Positions 23,003 through 24,283 of a stretch of 24,283 nt of DNA are shown here, in pieces (positions within the stretch are counted from its first letter, which is position 1; each line of letters opens with the position of its first letter). Where the stretch lies: contig JBEKPZ010000185.1 in NCBI GenBank assembly GCA_049520215.1, forward strand, positions 1-24,283, given 5' to 3'. The notes below the pieces were generated by a model. That model ran no database searches and had not been told where the DNA came from. It was given only the letters and a program-made list of their open reading frames with translations. Origin of the DNA: Bog-159 sp049520215 (GTDB lineage: Bacteria > Acidobacteriota > Terriglobia > Bryobacterales > Bryobacteraceae). The position numbers and the translations under genes are program-made.

Positions 23003-24283
23003 CTACTCCCTCCGGGCCGCCTCTATCTCCCCTGCCCAGCCCACCGGCGCGGCGAATGGGCCAGTGCTGGTAACGACAGTTGGCGTCTCCCCGCGAAAGT
23101 CCGTGAACGCGCGCGCTTCGACGTCGCACAAATGGCTCAGCAGCGGAATCCTGCGCCAGTCAAAGCCCATCAAGGTAGCGCACGTCACATCCACCATGCC
23201 GGGATCTTCTCCCCATACCAGCAGTCCGCACGGCTTGGGACGCGGCTTCAAGGGGCCGCAGTCTTCGCCCGCCACGATGGCATCCACCAGCGTCAGGATG
23301 GTTCTGGGCTGCGGCCGCGGAGCGCCTCCCACGTCGTAATTGCGCGCGATATCCACCAGGTCGTGTATGGTGCGCCATAGCGTATCGTTGCCGTGCCAGC
23401 CGCCGCCGTGAATCAGCGGCGACGAAGCCGTCTGCGCGCCCGCGCGCGCCAGTTTCCACAGCCACAACGGCGCGCGCGTCTGCAAAAGCTTCCGTACGGG
23501 ACTCGCGGCGTGGCTAAGCCAGTTCCGATCCGGGTATTCGTCGCCGCCGGCGCTGGGAGAACCGGCGCGAAAATGCGGCAGAAAATCCTTCGCGACCGTG
23601 ATGCCCACGAAATTCTTGAGCGCGGCGGTCATGCCGGTCTTCATGTGCGTCTTGAGCTTGGGAACATTCAGGATCACGTCGGCGCTGAGCACGGTATTGC
23701 CGACCGGGTAGCAGTGCGGGGACTGGCTCTGCTTCGCGTTGTAATCGGTGACCCCAAAGCGCGCATTTACGCCGAAGCACACGAGCCGGCTGCGCGCCCC
23801 CAGGTCTACCATCGAATAGCCCTGAGGGTCGCCCGCGAGCGGGTATACCCCGCGCACGTAACTGCTGGCATCGTCGATCTCGGCCCATTGCCGCCGCAAG
23901 TCGAGGAATGTGACCGGCAAACGACAGGCTGAAGCCTGTCCCACCCCGTAGTCTTTTTCCATTTCGGCAAGCCCGCTCTGGCGCCGTGAGGCATGCGTGA
24001 ATAGCACGTTGCGGCCAACGGTCGGGCCGAATTCGTGTTTCACCCAGTTGGGTTTGACCACTACGGTCATGCCGGGCCGGATCCACCGGCCTAGCGGATT
24101 GGCGGCGTCGAGGCCAAGGAAGCGGAAAAGCTCGCGCACGCTGGCCGCCACCGTGCCGTAGTCCGGCGCGGGCCAGACGGTGGGACAGGCTTCAGCCTGT
24201 CGTGTGGCGGCGTCTACGACACCGAGTCCCATACCTGCCGCCATTCCCGCAATTCCGCTTCGGTGGGCGCGGCGTAGCGCAAG
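23003..24283 (-). CDS. DUF362-domain protein, altered by in-frame palindromic repeats; start may lie outside the window
   Basis: A protein of at least 413 residues from ATG 24244. The frame stays open 13 more codons to the window edge, so the true start may lie beyond it. MTVVVKPNWVKHEF (59-72) and NVPKLKTHMKTGMTAALKNF (193-212) are the two DUF362 signatures; the family has no settled function. Residues 14-22 and 101-108 are encoded by two inverted copies of one 25-bp palindromic repeat. After LFTHAS (81-86), where relatives usually have a conserved helix and strand (IRAVLDYA-like), this protein instead reads RRQSGLAEMEKDYGVGQASA, part of it the repeat. The remaining C-terminal half (LVDAIVAGEDCGPLKP, LVWGEDPGMVDVTCATLMGFD) is family-like. 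It may be a functional variant or a decaying gene; the intact frame favours expression. Confidence 0.82.
   Translation of the reverse strand, partial: LALRRAHRSGIAGMAAGMGLGVVDAATRQAEACPTVWPAPDYGTVAASVRELFRFLGLDAANPLGRWIRPGMTVVVKPNWVKHEFGPTVGRNVLFTHASRRQSGLAEMEKDYGVGQASACRLPVTFLDLRRQWAEIDDASSYVRGVYPLAGDPQGYSMVDLGARSRLVCFGVNARFGVTDYNAKQSQSPHCYPVGNTVLSADVILNVPKLKTHMKTGMTAALKNFVGITVAKDFLPHFRAGSPSAGGDEYPDRNWLSHAASPVRKLLQTRAPLWLWKLARAGAQTASSPLIHGGGWHGNDTLWRTIHDLVDIARNYDVGGAPRPQPRTILTLVDAIVAGEDCGPLKPRPKPCGLLVWGEDPGMVDVTCATLMGFDWRRIPLLSHLCDVEARAFTDFRGETPTVVTSTGPFAAPVGWAGEIEAARRE
23921..23945. repeat. 25-bp palindromic dispersed-type repeat, copy A
   Basis: These 25 bases are the exact reverse complement of 24179-24203. 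The core is GACAGGCT-GA-AGCCTGTC, an 8-bp inverted repeat, flanked on the right by CCACC. It lies inside the DUF362 gene and is translated in frame. Confidence 0.9.
24179..24203. repeat. 25-bp palindromic dispersed-type repeat, copy B
   Basis: Core GACAGGCT-TC-AGCCTGTC preceded by GGTGG; identical over 25 bases to copy A in the opposite orientation. It also lies inside the DUF362 coding frame, encoding part of ATRQAEACPT near the N-terminus. Confidence 0.9.

Overview
This is a high-GC bacterial window devoted almost entirely to making, modifying and exporting a surface glycan. The gene content fits an acidobacterium of the Solibacter/Bryobacter type: Wzm/Wzt export, very large multidomain glycosyltransferases, a YfhO membrane protein, a DUF362 protein, an Uma2 protein, an unnamed 166-aa protein and palindromic dispersed repeats. 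That placement is inference from gene style; no rRNA or other phylogenetic marker is present.

Left edge (1-1947): the 3' end of a UDP-GlcNAc 2-epimerase (wecB) runs tail to tail into a tyrosine recombinase gene, overlapping it by 4 bp. The recombinase is divergent from a small unnamed protein gene with a possible helix-turn-helix. The 106-bp AT-rich gap between them holds a perfect 11-bp inverted repeat around a 7-bp spacer, the geometry of a tyrosine-recombinase core site.

Export block (1979-13572): four minus-strand genes read wzm, wzt, a double-GT2 glycosyltransferase and a YfhO-family membrane protein, with very tight junctions. Divergent from wzm, the plus strand carries a 1194-aa protein (methyltransferase, 11-residue-repeat helix, beta-rich domain, two GT2 domains) and a sulfotransferase. 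Together these could polymerise, terminate or modify, sulfate and export a glycan. The 1194-aa protein resembles in plan the methyltransferase-plus-coiled-coil chain terminator WbdD, but joined to its own glycosyltransferases. A large dispersed-type inverted repeat fills the convergent gap after the sulfotransferase.

Acyl block (13736-17592, minus): an acyl-CoA synthetase, an acyl carrier protein and a fatty acyl-AMP ligase-like protein, the last two overlapping ATGA. The FAAL-like protein lacks a short segment normally conserved in the family.

Initiation block (17715-22253, minus): a CapK/PaaK-like adenylate-forming enzyme, a GT4 glycosyltransferase, an NAD-dependent sugar-nucleotide epimerase/dehydratase and a WecA/MraY-like polyprenyl-phosphate sugar-1-phosphate transferase, joined by GTGA, GTGA and 2-nt junctions. 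This set can make a nucleotide sugar and start a lipid-linked glycan.

Right edge (22275-24283): a 187-bp region with competing hairpins, an Uma2-family protein and a DUF362 protein. The DUF362 gene contains two perfect inverted copies of a 25-bp palindromic repeat, translated in frame. No tRNA, rRNA, CRISPR array or recognisable insertion sequence was seen.
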